A stretch of 7,685 nucleotides of DNA, from the NCBI GenBank assembly GCA_903927685.1, contig CAIYOB010001674.1, forward strand, positions 1 to 7,685. The letters run 5' to 3'. Each line of letters opens with the position of its first letter. Within the stretch, counting starts at the first letter, position 1. The notes under the pieces are model-generated. The model searched no databases. It was not told where the DNA came from and saw only the letters and a list, made by a program, of their open reading frames with translations. The DNA is from an uncultured Planctomycetaceae bacterium. GTDB taxonomy: Bacteria > Planctomycetota > Planctomycetia > Pirellulales > Pirellulaceae. The position numbers and the translations under genes were made by a program. Positions 1 through 5,194 of this stretch are shown here, piece after piece.

Positions 1-144
1 GTCCCCGGGACCTTCCTCCGGCGAAGCATGGTCAGGCACCGCCACGGCCGACCGGCAGTAGGGGCACTTGGCTTTGCGGCCGGCAAGCTCTTCGCGGACT
101 TTCAGCGTCTTGCCGCAGTTGGTACAGGAAAAATTGAAGTACAT
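1..144 (-). CDS. Zinc-ribbon domain protein, N-terminal fragment (cut by window start)
   Basis: Only the first 48 residues are present; the gene runs off the left edge. They hold a complete zinc ribbon: Cys7-x2-Cys10 and Cys27-x2-Cys30, with the pattern SCTNCGK, then an EELAGRKAKCPYC stretch. A charged, proline-containing linker (from about residue 37) begins before the cut. Planctomycetes often place this short ribbon at the N-terminus of proteins with very different C-terminal parts, such as membrane proteins or kinases, so the function cannot be told from what is visible. The ATG at 144 is the only usual start in the frame, because an in-frame stop lies at 193-195 and no ATG or GTG lies between them. 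The ribosome binding site is weak. The start lies 48 bases after the sufE stop on the same strand, so co-transcription with sufE is likely. An overlapping frame starting at 157 is a shadow. Confidence 0.75.
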   Translation of the reverse strand, partial: MYFNFSCTNCGKTLKVREELAGRKAKCPYCRSAVAVPDHASPEEGPGD

Positions 145-192
145 CAGGTCGCCCCATGACGTGCGGCGGTAATTGCGGCGTTGGTCGAATCG

Positions 193-615
193 CTACGCAG
201 CCTGCTCCTCGGCCAAGCGGCGGATTCGCTTGATCATCGAATGCAGGCCGTTGCTGCGCGAACGGCTCAGGTGCTTGCCCAACTCCAGCCGCTCGAAAAT
301 GCTCTCGATGTCCAAAGCCTGGATTTCCTGAGCCGTGCGGCCCGAGCACAGCATCAACAGGATCGACACCAGCCCGCGGACGATCTGCGAGTCGCTGTCG
401 GCGATGAACCGGATCCGCGGCGGATCGCCCGGCTCGACGTCGAGGACCAACCAGACATTGCTGACACAACCCTGGACTCGATGCTCTTCGACCTTGAGGC
501 TGTCGGGCATCTGTTCTAATTCGTCGCCCAGCTCAATAATGTACCGGTAGCGGTCCTCCCAGGCATCCAGGAACTCAAAATCCTCGACGAGTTCGTCCAG
601 GGTTGCCGTTTTCAC
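193..615 (-). CDS. sufE: SufE-family cysteine desulfuration protein
   Basis: SufE accepts persulfide sulfur from the cysteine desulfurase SufS and passes it to the SufBCD scaffold during cytoplasmic Fe-S cluster assembly. The 140-residue product matches the usual family length of about 140. The catalytic cysteine is Cys50 in RVQGCVSNVWL, equivalent to Cys51 of the E. coli protein. Other family marks are the early WEDRYRYIIELG segment (about residues 19-30) and a C-terminal GLHSMIKRIR segment. The frame can be extended to an ATG at 678, but the added 21 residues are arginine-rich and unlike the family. The GTG at 615 has an AAAGGA ribosome binding site eight bases upstream, so I choose it. No sufS, sufB, sufC or sufD is in the window, so its partners must be encoded elsewhere. 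It is transcribed divergently from eboE and is followed by a zinc-ribbon gene. Confidence 0.93.
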   Translation of the reverse strand: MKTATLDELVEDFEFLDAWEDRYRYIIELGDELEQMPDSLKVEEHRVQGCVSNVWLVLDVEPGDPPRIRFIADSDSQIVRGLVSILLMLCSGRTAQEIQALDIESIFERLELGKHLSRSRSNGLHSMIKRIRRLAEEQAA

Positions 616-623
616 TACGCGTG

Positions 624-629
624 TCCTTT
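624..629 (-). promoter_or_regulatory. Ribosome binding site that fixes the sufE start
   Basis: On the minus strand this reads AAAGGA and ends eight bases before the GTG at 615. The longer ATG start at 678 has no comparable site. This supports a 140-residue SufE and leaves a 97-base gap (616-712) for both divergent promoters. A small stem (TCCCGC at 647-652 pairing with GCGGGA at 658-663) sits in that gap; no clear -35/-10 pair is visible. Confidence 0.6.
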
Positions 630-712
630 CCCGACGTCTTAGTGTCTCCCGCGTCTGGCGGGAAGTGCTTGCGTCCACTCATTATAGGCCATCTGCCGGG
701 CTTGCCAACGCC

Positions 713-1894
713 ATGACATTTCGACTGGGCTATTGCACGAACGTCCATGCGGGCGCGGATCTCGACCAGACCCGCACTAATCTGGAGCAACACGCTTGCG
801 CCGTCAAGCAGCTCGTCAGCCCCGCCGCGCCGCTGGGGATCGGCCTGTGGCTGAGCGCTGCCGCCGCCCGCAGCCTGCGGCACGACGAACGCTTGGGCGA
901 GTTTCAAGGGTGGCTCGCAGACGCGGGGCTGATGCCGTTCACGATCAACGGGTTTCCGTACGGCGATTTCCATCAGGCCGTGGTCAAGCACCAGGTGTAT
1001 CAACCGACGTGGCGCGAGCCGGCGCGGCTCGAATTCACCTTGGACCTGGCCGCGATCCAGCACCAGTTGCTGCCGCCGGGCCTGGAGGGGAGCATCTCGA
1101 CCTTGCCTCTCCAGTGGGGTGATCCGCCGCCGACGGCCGACGAACTGGCGGTGTGCGGAGCCCAGCTGGCGACGCTCGCCGAGCACCTGGCACGCCTGGA
1201 GCAAGACACAGGGCGCTTGATCTACGTGTGCCTGGAACCCGAACCCGGTTGCACGCTGCAGCGAAGTCCGGATGTTGTCTCCTTTTTTGAGCGGCATCTG
1301 TTGCCCGGTCAGGATGAACGGCGGATTCGACGCCACGTTCGCGTGTGTCACGATATCTGCCACGCGGCGGTGATGTTCGAGGACCAGGCCGAGGCGATTT
1401 GCCGCTATCGGGCCGCAGGCATCGGAATCGGCAAGGTCCAAGTATCCTCCGCGGTCGTCCTGCCGCTGGATGAACTGGATGCGGCAGAACGGCCGCCTGC
1501 GCTGGAGCAACTGAGAGGGTTCGAGGAGCCTCGCTATCTCCATCAAACCTGCGTGCGGCTTGACGAAGAAACCGGCCCGGAGTTCTTCGAGGACCTGCCG
1601 TTGGCATTCCAGGCGCCCCAGACGCAGCGACTCGTGGGCCAATGGCGAGTCCATTTCCACGTACCGATCTACATCGAGCGATTTGGCTTGCTGTCCACTT
1701 CAGGCCGCGAGATTCAAACCTGCCTGCAGGCCGTGCGGCACTGCCCCGAGTTGCATCACCTGGAAATCGAAACGTACGCCTGGACCGTGCTGCCCCAATC
1801 GCTGCGCGTGCCCACCCTGGCCGACGGCATCGCCGCTGAAATCCGCTGGCTGCAGGACCAGTGCCCTGCCGGCGAGTGCGCCGTCAAGACTTAG
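713..1894 (+). CDS. eboE: EboE-like metabolite traffic protein (xylose-isomerase-like TIM barrel)
   Basis: The 393-residue product has the pattern of EboE, part of the ebo (edb) gene set linked in cyanobacteria to scytonemin precursor export and found as a cluster in several phyla. Its biochemical reaction is not established. Landmarks in order are GYCTNVH (6-12), INGFPYGDFH (near 80-90), LEPEPG (174-179), HDICHAAV (213-220), HFHVP (314-318) and EIETYAW (351-357). The conserved Glu175, Asp214, His316 and Glu351/353 are spaced like the metal ligands of xylose-isomerase-type barrels; which of them bind metal is inference. I choose the ATG at 713 because the conserved N-terminus begins there. 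A GTG at 665 would add 16 unconserved residues and has no spaced ribosome binding site, although the site before 713 is also weak. None of eboA, B, C, D or F lies nearby. It is divergent from sufE and converges on another TIM-barrel gene. Confidence 0.85.
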   Translation: MTFRLGYCTNVHAGADLDQTRTNLEQHACAVKQLVSPAAPLGIGLWLSAAAARSLRHDERLGEFQGWLADAGLMPFTINGFPYGDFHQAVVKHQVYQPTWREPARLEFTLDLAAIQHQLLPPGLEGSISTLPLQWGDPPPTADELAVCGAQLATLAEHLARLEQDTGRLIYVCLEPEPGCTLQRSPDVVSFFERHLLPGQDERRIRRHVRVCHDICHAAVMFEDQAEAICRYRAAGIGIGKVQVSSAVVLPLDELDAAERPPALEQLRGFEEPRYLHQTCVRLDEETGPEFFEDLPLAFQAPQTQRLVGQWRVHFHVPIYIERFGLLSTSGREIQTCLQAVRHCPELHHLEIETYAWTVLPQSLRVPTLADGIAAEIRWLQDQCPAGECAVKT

Positions 1895-1910
1895 AATGGC
1901 GGGAGTCGTG

Positions 1911-1987
1911 CCTGGGGTCGAGCCACGAGGTACGAGTGGCGAGCCCCCAGTTTTCGCCTCTGGGGGTTCGCTGCGTTCGACCCCGGG
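1911..1987. repeat. Palindromic intergenic element predicted to fold as a three-way junction
   Basis: Three stems abut exactly. The closing stem pairs 1911-1921 with 1977-1987 (11 pairs, one G-T). Arm 1 pairs GCCAC 1922-1926 with GTGGC 1936-1940 around a nine-base loop. Arm 2 pairs 1941-1950 with 1960-1969 (10 pairs, one G-T, five consecutive C-G) around a nine-base loop. Only seven bases (1970-1976) stay unpaired at the junction. It lies in the 136-base gap between two convergent stop codons, so it could end transcription from both sides, although no T-run follows it. In reverse translation it gives a peptide containing ERSEPPEAK, which resembles strings I recall from spurious planctomycete ORFs. 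That suggests a dispersed REP or MITE-like repeat. Copy number cannot be judged from a single copy. Confidence 0.7.
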
Positions 1988-2030
1988 CGCGCCAACCTCC
2001 AGGGTTGACGGCGGCATTAGGCGATCGACG

Positions 2031-2864
2031 CTACGCTTCCGGCCCACCGGTCTTCATGCCGCTCCCCAGCAGCTCGCCCGCCACGCGTCGCGAGTGCCCC
2101 AGCAGCTCCGCGTAGTCCGGGTCCTCGAGGTCTTCGCCCATCAGCTCAATGTCGACGTCGCCCGCGTAGCCGCTGGCCAGCAGCGCCGCCATGATCGCCT
2201 GCAGCGGCAGCAAACCCGCGCCCAGCCGGCACCGATTCTGCTCACCGCACGGCGGCCGCCTGGCGTCGCCCAGCTGGACCAGCGAGATCCACGGCGACAA
2301 CTCGGGCAGACGCTCGACGATCCCCGGCAGATGCCCGAAATGATACGCGTCGAACACCAATTTGACGTTCGGGCTGCCGAACGAGCGGATCAATTCAAGC
2401 GTCTCGTCCAAATTGGTCAGGAAGGTCCAACCGGACGCACAGCCGGCATGCATCGGCTCGATAGCCAGCGTCACGCCGCTGCCTTCCGCCTGCGGCAACA
2501 GAGCCTCAACAGCATCCCGGAATAACCGCTTGGCGTGGTTGTGCGTATGGCCGGCACGCGAGCCTGAATAGACGATCAGAGAACCGGCCTTTAGATCGGC
2601 GGTCAGCTGGACGGCTTCCAACGCGTCCTCGATGCTCTCCTTGTGAGACCGCCCATCGCTGCCGGTGAACCCGCCGGCCCACAGGACCGCCGATACGGCC
2701 AGCCCCGCTTCGTCGAGCAATTCGAGCGATTTCAGTTCGCCAAAGTCCGATATCTTCTGCCGCCAGACGGCAATCGCCTGAAACCCCGCCGCGGCGTAGT
2801 GCCGCACGTCTTCGTCGAACGACCAGCGGAGGGTCGTCAACTCGTTCATCGACAGCCGAACCAT
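2031..2864 (-). CDS. Sugar phosphate isomerase/epimerase-like TIM-barrel protein
   Basis: This 277-residue protein belongs to the xylose isomerase-like barrel superfamily (AP endonuclease 2 family fold), which includes hydroxypyruvate isomerase, ketose 3-epimerases and inosose dehydratase. Visible landmarks are VYSGSRAGHTHNH (98-110), AIEPMH (134-139), VFDAYHFGH (170-178), VQLGDARRPP (196-205), a RLGAG turn (213-217) and DIELMG (238-243). Likely metal ligands are Glu136, Asp172 and Glu240. Where many relatives have His in the HxxD strand, this one has Gln197. There is no signal peptide, so it is cytoplasmic; the substrate is unknown. The start at 2864 has an AAGGGG site seven bases upstream. 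An internal Met6 is a possible but less well supported start. It converges on eboE, which has the same general fold, but their sequences are clearly different families, so recent duplication is not suggested. Confidence 0.85.
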   Translation of the reverse strand: MVRLSMNELTTLRWSFDEDVRHYAAAGFQAIAVWRQKISDFGELKSLELLDEAGLAVSAVLWAGGFTGSDGRSHKESIEDALEAVQLTADLKAGSLIVYSGSRAGHTHNHAKRLFRDAVEALLPQAEGSGVTLAIEPMHAGCASGWTFLTNLDETLELIRSFGSPNVKLVFDAYHFGHLPGIVERLPELSPWISLVQLGDARRPPCGEQNRCRLGAGLLPLQAIMAALLASGYAGDVDIELMGEDLEDPDYAELLGHSRRVAGELLGSGMKTGGPEA

Positions 2865-3034
2865 GCCAGCGCCCCTTCGCTCACGTTTGTCCCGCTCAAG
2901 AAATGCGGCATTCGCCCACCAGACCGGTAGATAGACTGGCTAGAGTTGCGGTAGTATGTCGTATCGTCCGGCGCGTGTAAAGCGCGGGTCCGAGAGCTTT
3001 GGCAGCTGCTTTCGCGACAGGCAGTCCAGCCCAA

Positions 3035-3067
3035 AAAACACGCACCTGCGCCGTGCGGCCGTGTTTT
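3035..3067. promoter_or_regulatory. Inverted repeat containing an NtrC-type GCAC-N7-GTGC site
   Basis: The inner pair GCAC (3042-3045) and GTGC (3053-3056) is separated by exactly seven bases, the spacing of the NtrC enhancer site core. It lies about 124-138 bases before the predicted glnB transcription start, a normal distance for an enhancer acting on a sigma-54 promoter. An outer perfect repeat, AAAACACG (3035-3042) and CGTGTTTT (3060-3067), surrounds it with its centre shifted by two bases. On the minus strand the outer stem ends in a T-run (3033-3038), so a minus-strand terminator is an alternative, but no gene would need one there. Binding by NtrC is inference from spacing and context. 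Only one such site is visible, whereas NtrC promoters often have two. Confidence 0.45.
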
Positions 3068-3134
3068 CAGATCGAGGCCATTTCACGGGACATCCGCCAA
3101 TTCGGCCCAAGAAAGCCGATCGGGCGTTGCCGAG

Positions 3135-3564
<430 letters not shown>

Positions 3565-3610
3565 TCCGCTCGGCTGCCCCTGCCGGGACCCGCACAACTT
3601 GGCGAACGGT

Positions 3611-3650
3611 CGGGCGTTAGCCCACCGGTGCGAATCGGACGCTACCCGGC
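3611..3650. repeat. Palindromic words downstream of glnB, possible repeat fragment
   Basis: This stretch holds a small perfect hairpin (GGGC, loop GTTA, GCCC) followed by the eight-base palindrome CACCGGTG (3623-3630). It lies between the glnB stop and the larger hairpin at 3670-3732. The reverse translation includes a DSHRWANARP-like string that looks to me like other planctomycete intergenic translations. This is from memory and unverified. It may be part of a dispersed repeat or simply GC-rich spacer. Confidence 0.3.
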
Positions 3651-3669
3651 AAGTGGTCAGGCTGTTGGT

Positions 3670-3732
3670 CCCAACGAATGAAGGATTCAACGAATCCCCG
3701 CCAACGATTCGCTGACACCTTCATTCGCTGGG
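3670..3732. repeat. Nested inverted repeat between convergent genes, possible bidirectional terminator
   Basis: The outer arms 3670-3684 and 3718-3732 pair at 14 of 15 positions, with one A-C mismatch. After a symmetric six-by-six interior loop, a second stem pairs CGAATC (3691-3696) with GATTCG (3706-3711) around a nine-base loop. AACGAAT occurs at 3673-3679 and 3689-3695, with a variant AACGATT at 3703-3709. It lies between the glnB stop (3564) and the stop of the minus-strand gene at 3762, so it could end both transcripts, but no T-run follows on either side. A REP or MITE-like element is equally possible. Confidence 0.6.
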
Positions 3733-3761
3733 GCAAACCTGAAACGAACAGGGCGCTTCCT

Positions 3762-4058
3762 TCAGCTTTTCTTCCGCTTCAAATCCGGTCCGCTGCCGAC
3801 GGTCTTCTCGTAGCCGTTCTCGGTCTTGACGTACTTGGTGAATCCCATCCGTTCCAGTTTCTTGTCGTCCGCCAGCGCTCGATCCGTGTTCATCGGCGCC
3901 GTCTTGCCCGCGATCCAGGTCGGCAGGAACACGCGCCTCACCGGCTGGCCGGTCTCGGGATGGATCGTCAGTGGCGCGTCGTCCATGCGCTGGAACAACT
4001 CGAAGCGTTCTCCGGGCTGACCATTTTCGGTGACGATCTCGTATACGTATTTGGGCAT
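3762..4058 (-). CDS. FmdB-like small protein with degenerate zinc ribbon
   Basis: The 98-residue product follows the FmdB/regulatory zinc-ribbon layout: MPKYVYEIVTENG at the N-terminus, a FELFQRMDDAPLT strand-helix (19-31), then HPETGQPVRRVF (33-44). In the family these positions read CxxCG and CPxCG. Here all four cysteines are gone, with polar residues in their place and no cysteine anywhere in the protein, so zinc cannot be bound in the usual way. The rest (about 45-98) is charged and ends in a lysine/arginine tail, KRKKS. The function is unknown; the family has been named after an amidase-linked regulator, without firm evidence. I start at the ATG at 4058, with GAGGAG nine bases upstream; the in-frame ATG at 4067 directly abuts GAGGAG and has no spacing. 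Further upstream extension of this frame is antisense to the DUF1080 gene and is not real. Confidence 0.75.
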   Translation of the reverse strand: MPKYVYEIVTENGQPGERFELFQRMDDAPLTIHPETGQPVRRVFLPTWIAGKTAPMNTDRALADDKKLERMGFTKYVKTENGYEKTVGSGPDLKRKKS

Positions 4059-4232
4059 AGTCTCCATCTCCTCGGGAACCTCACGACACACGTATCTTAG
4101 CCTACGACGGAGGCCCGGGCAGTACCCCATCAACGCCCGCGCCGCGCACTTCTCGACGGCTAGGCTGCAGGGTACGATGATGGTCCACGCCACTGCGGCA
4201 TTCCAACCGTTTTCCCCTGCGAGGAGCATTCC

Positions 4233-4868
4233 ATGAGCCGAAAATGCACGACATCGTTGGTTTGGCTGGCCATTTCCCTCTGCCTGCTGGTCGGACCAGT
4301 CGCCGCTGCGGACGACAGCGCGAACTGGAAACCGCTGCTGGACGGACGGACGCTTGCCGGCTGGCACCCCGTGGGGGACGGCCAGTGGACGGTCGAGGAC
4401 GGCGCATTTGTCGGCCGGGCGAACAACGAAAAACTGTACGGACTGCTGGTCAGCGACAAGACCTACCGTGACGGGACGGTTCGGTTCAAGTTCAAATGCC
4501 TGTCGGGCGACAGCGGGTTCTACATCCGCACGATCATCAAGGCGCCGGAGCAGGCCAACGGCCTGCAGGTCCAGGTGGGACGCATCAAGAGCGGTGTGGG
4601 CGGGATCTACGAAAGCTACGGCCGGGGTTGGGTCAGCAAGCCTGCGGACGCCCTGGAAGCCTCGTACACGAAGGACGACCAGTGGAATGAAATGGTGATC
4701 GACGCGCACGGCGGCAACGTGGTCGTCACGGTCAACGGGGTCAAGAGCGCGGAACTCCGGGACGATCCCAGCCGCGCCGAAGGCCATTTTGCCCTGCAGA
4801 TGCACTCCGGTTGCGTCATGCACGTGATGTTCAAGGACCTTGAAATCCGTGAGACGGCGGGCAAGTAG
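4233..4868 (+). CDS. Secreted DUF1080 (3-keto-disaccharide hydrolase-like) protein
   Basis: The 211-residue product begins with a signal peptide: SRK, a hydrophobic core from about residue 8 to 20, and a likely cut after VAA near residue 25, giving a mature protein exported from the cytoplasm. The mature part is one DUF1080 domain: a WKPLLDGRTLAGWHP opening (32-46), a QWTVEDGAFVG strand (51-61), GDSGFYIRT (92-100), a GGIYESYGRGW segment (123-133), WNEMVIDAHGGNVVVTVNGV (151-170) and HFALQMHSG (185-193) near the end. This beta-sandwich domain is very abundant in planctomycetes, and some members hydrolyse 3-keto-glycosides; whether this one is catalytic is unknown. The start follows a GAGGAG site six bases upstream. 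There is no lipobox. It is divergent from the FmdB-like gene and about 325 bases ahead of ppdK in the same direction, too far for a confident operon. Confidence 0.9.
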   Translation: MSRKCTTSLVWLAISLCLLVGPVAAADDSANWKPLLDGRTLAGWHPVGDGQWTVEDGAFVGRANNEKLYGLLVSDKTYRDGTVRFKFKCLSGDSGFYIRTIIKAPEQANGLQVQVGRIKSGVGGIYESYGRGWVSKPADALEASYTKDDQWNEMVIDAHGGNVVVTVNGVKSAELRDDPSRAEGHFALQMHSGCVMHVMFKDLEIRETAGK

Positions 4869-4989
4869 CCGCCCTCGCCAGCGTCGACCGTGGGCAGCAA
4901 CGCCACGCGGCTTCGCGAGAACTTCACAATTCCGGCGGGACGTCTGCAAGTTCCGGCATTTTCCTGCCGATGGTAGATTCTCTACTCTC

Positions 4990-5056
4990 GGCCCCGCTGC
5001 TCCGCGGGCCGACGGCGCGGCCCGACGGTCCGCGTCCCCTAGACGACAGCGGGGTC
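4990..5056. repeat. GC-rich nested stem upstream of ppdK
   Basis: The outer stem pairs 4990-4999 with 5047-5056 (10 pairs, one G-T). An inner stem pairs 5003-5010 with 5027-5034 at seven Watson-Crick positions plus one G-T. The inner loop is itself GC-rich. It could be a terminator of the DUF1080 transcript lacking a T-run, an RNA structure in a ppdK leader, or another dispersed palindrome. The sequence differs from the elements at 1911-1987 and 3670-3732. Confidence 0.5.
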
Positions 5057-5113
5057 CATTGGTAAATTGTTCCGCTCTAACCACACCGACCGTGCCCGCT
5101 GCCTGGCGGCTGT

Positions 5114-5131
5114 TGGAGATGTTTTTCTCCA
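5114..5131 (+). other. Small hairpin in presumed ppdK leader
   Basis: TGGAGA (5114-5119) pairs perfectly with TCTCCA (5126-5131) around a six-base T-rich loop. It ends 63 bases before the ppdK start. Six base pairs is short, so this may be chance; it does not cover the ribosome binding site. Confidence 0.3.
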
Positions 5132-5194
5132 GTCTCGAGCGGGTTTCCGGCCATTTCGCGTTCCTCTTTTTGCCAAGTCGAAGGACAAAAGGTC

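Larger units (their letters stand above)
4869..5194. other. Gene-free stretch and presumed ppdK leader, 326 bases
   Basis: No convincing coding frame is seen here. The stretch carries a short palindrome GTAGA-TTC-TCTAC (4973-4985), a GC-rich nested stem (4990-5056), and a small hairpin closer to ppdK (5114-5131). An AAGGA site nine bases before the ATG at 5195 serves ppdK. I cannot assign a -35/-10 promoter with confidence. The length suggests a long untranslated leader or separate promoters, but I recognise no riboswitch family. Confidence 0.55.

Noticed and set aside
616..678. Longer SufE start at the ATG at 678
   Set aside because: The extra 21 residues are Arg-rich and outside the family consensus, and the GTG at 615 has a well-spaced AAAGGA site.
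575..1660. Minus-strand open frame of 361 codons opposite eboE
   Set aside because: It is antisense to the conserved EboE motifs, is Arg/Gln-rich without recognisable domains, and overlaps the sufE start region.
1560..2525. Plus-strand open frame of 321 codons spanning the end of eboE and the TIM-barrel gene
   Set aside because: It crosses two genes and the palindromic element in a different frame. The composition is Arg/Pro/Ser-rich and no family is recognisable.
2865..3030. Possible tRNA or small RNA in the gene-free stretch
   Set aside because: I found no T-arm-like motif with a matching acceptor stem, only four-base pairings such as GCGC...GCGC, which are not significant.
3033..3067. 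Minus-strand intrinsic terminator at the AAAACACG inverted repeat
   Set aside because: The stem plus T-run has the right form, but no minus-strand gene ends there, and the inner GCAC-N7-GTGC fits control of glnB better. It is kept only as an alternative.
3673..3709. Three AACGAAT-like words as a possible CRISPR or iteron array
   Set aside because: The units are seven bases with uneven 14-16 base steps, too short and too few. They are explained by the arms of the nested hairpin.
4150..4178. Sigma-70-like promoter (TTCTCG, 17 bases, TACGAT) before the DUF1080 gene
   Set aside because: The -35 match is poor and the -10 matches at only four of six positions. Such pairs are easy to find by chance, so I did not list it.
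4059..5084. N-terminal extension of the FmdB-like frame to a 440-residue protein
   Set aside because: The extension is antisense to the DUF1080 gene. The conserved MPKYVYE start with its own ribosome binding site lies at 4058.
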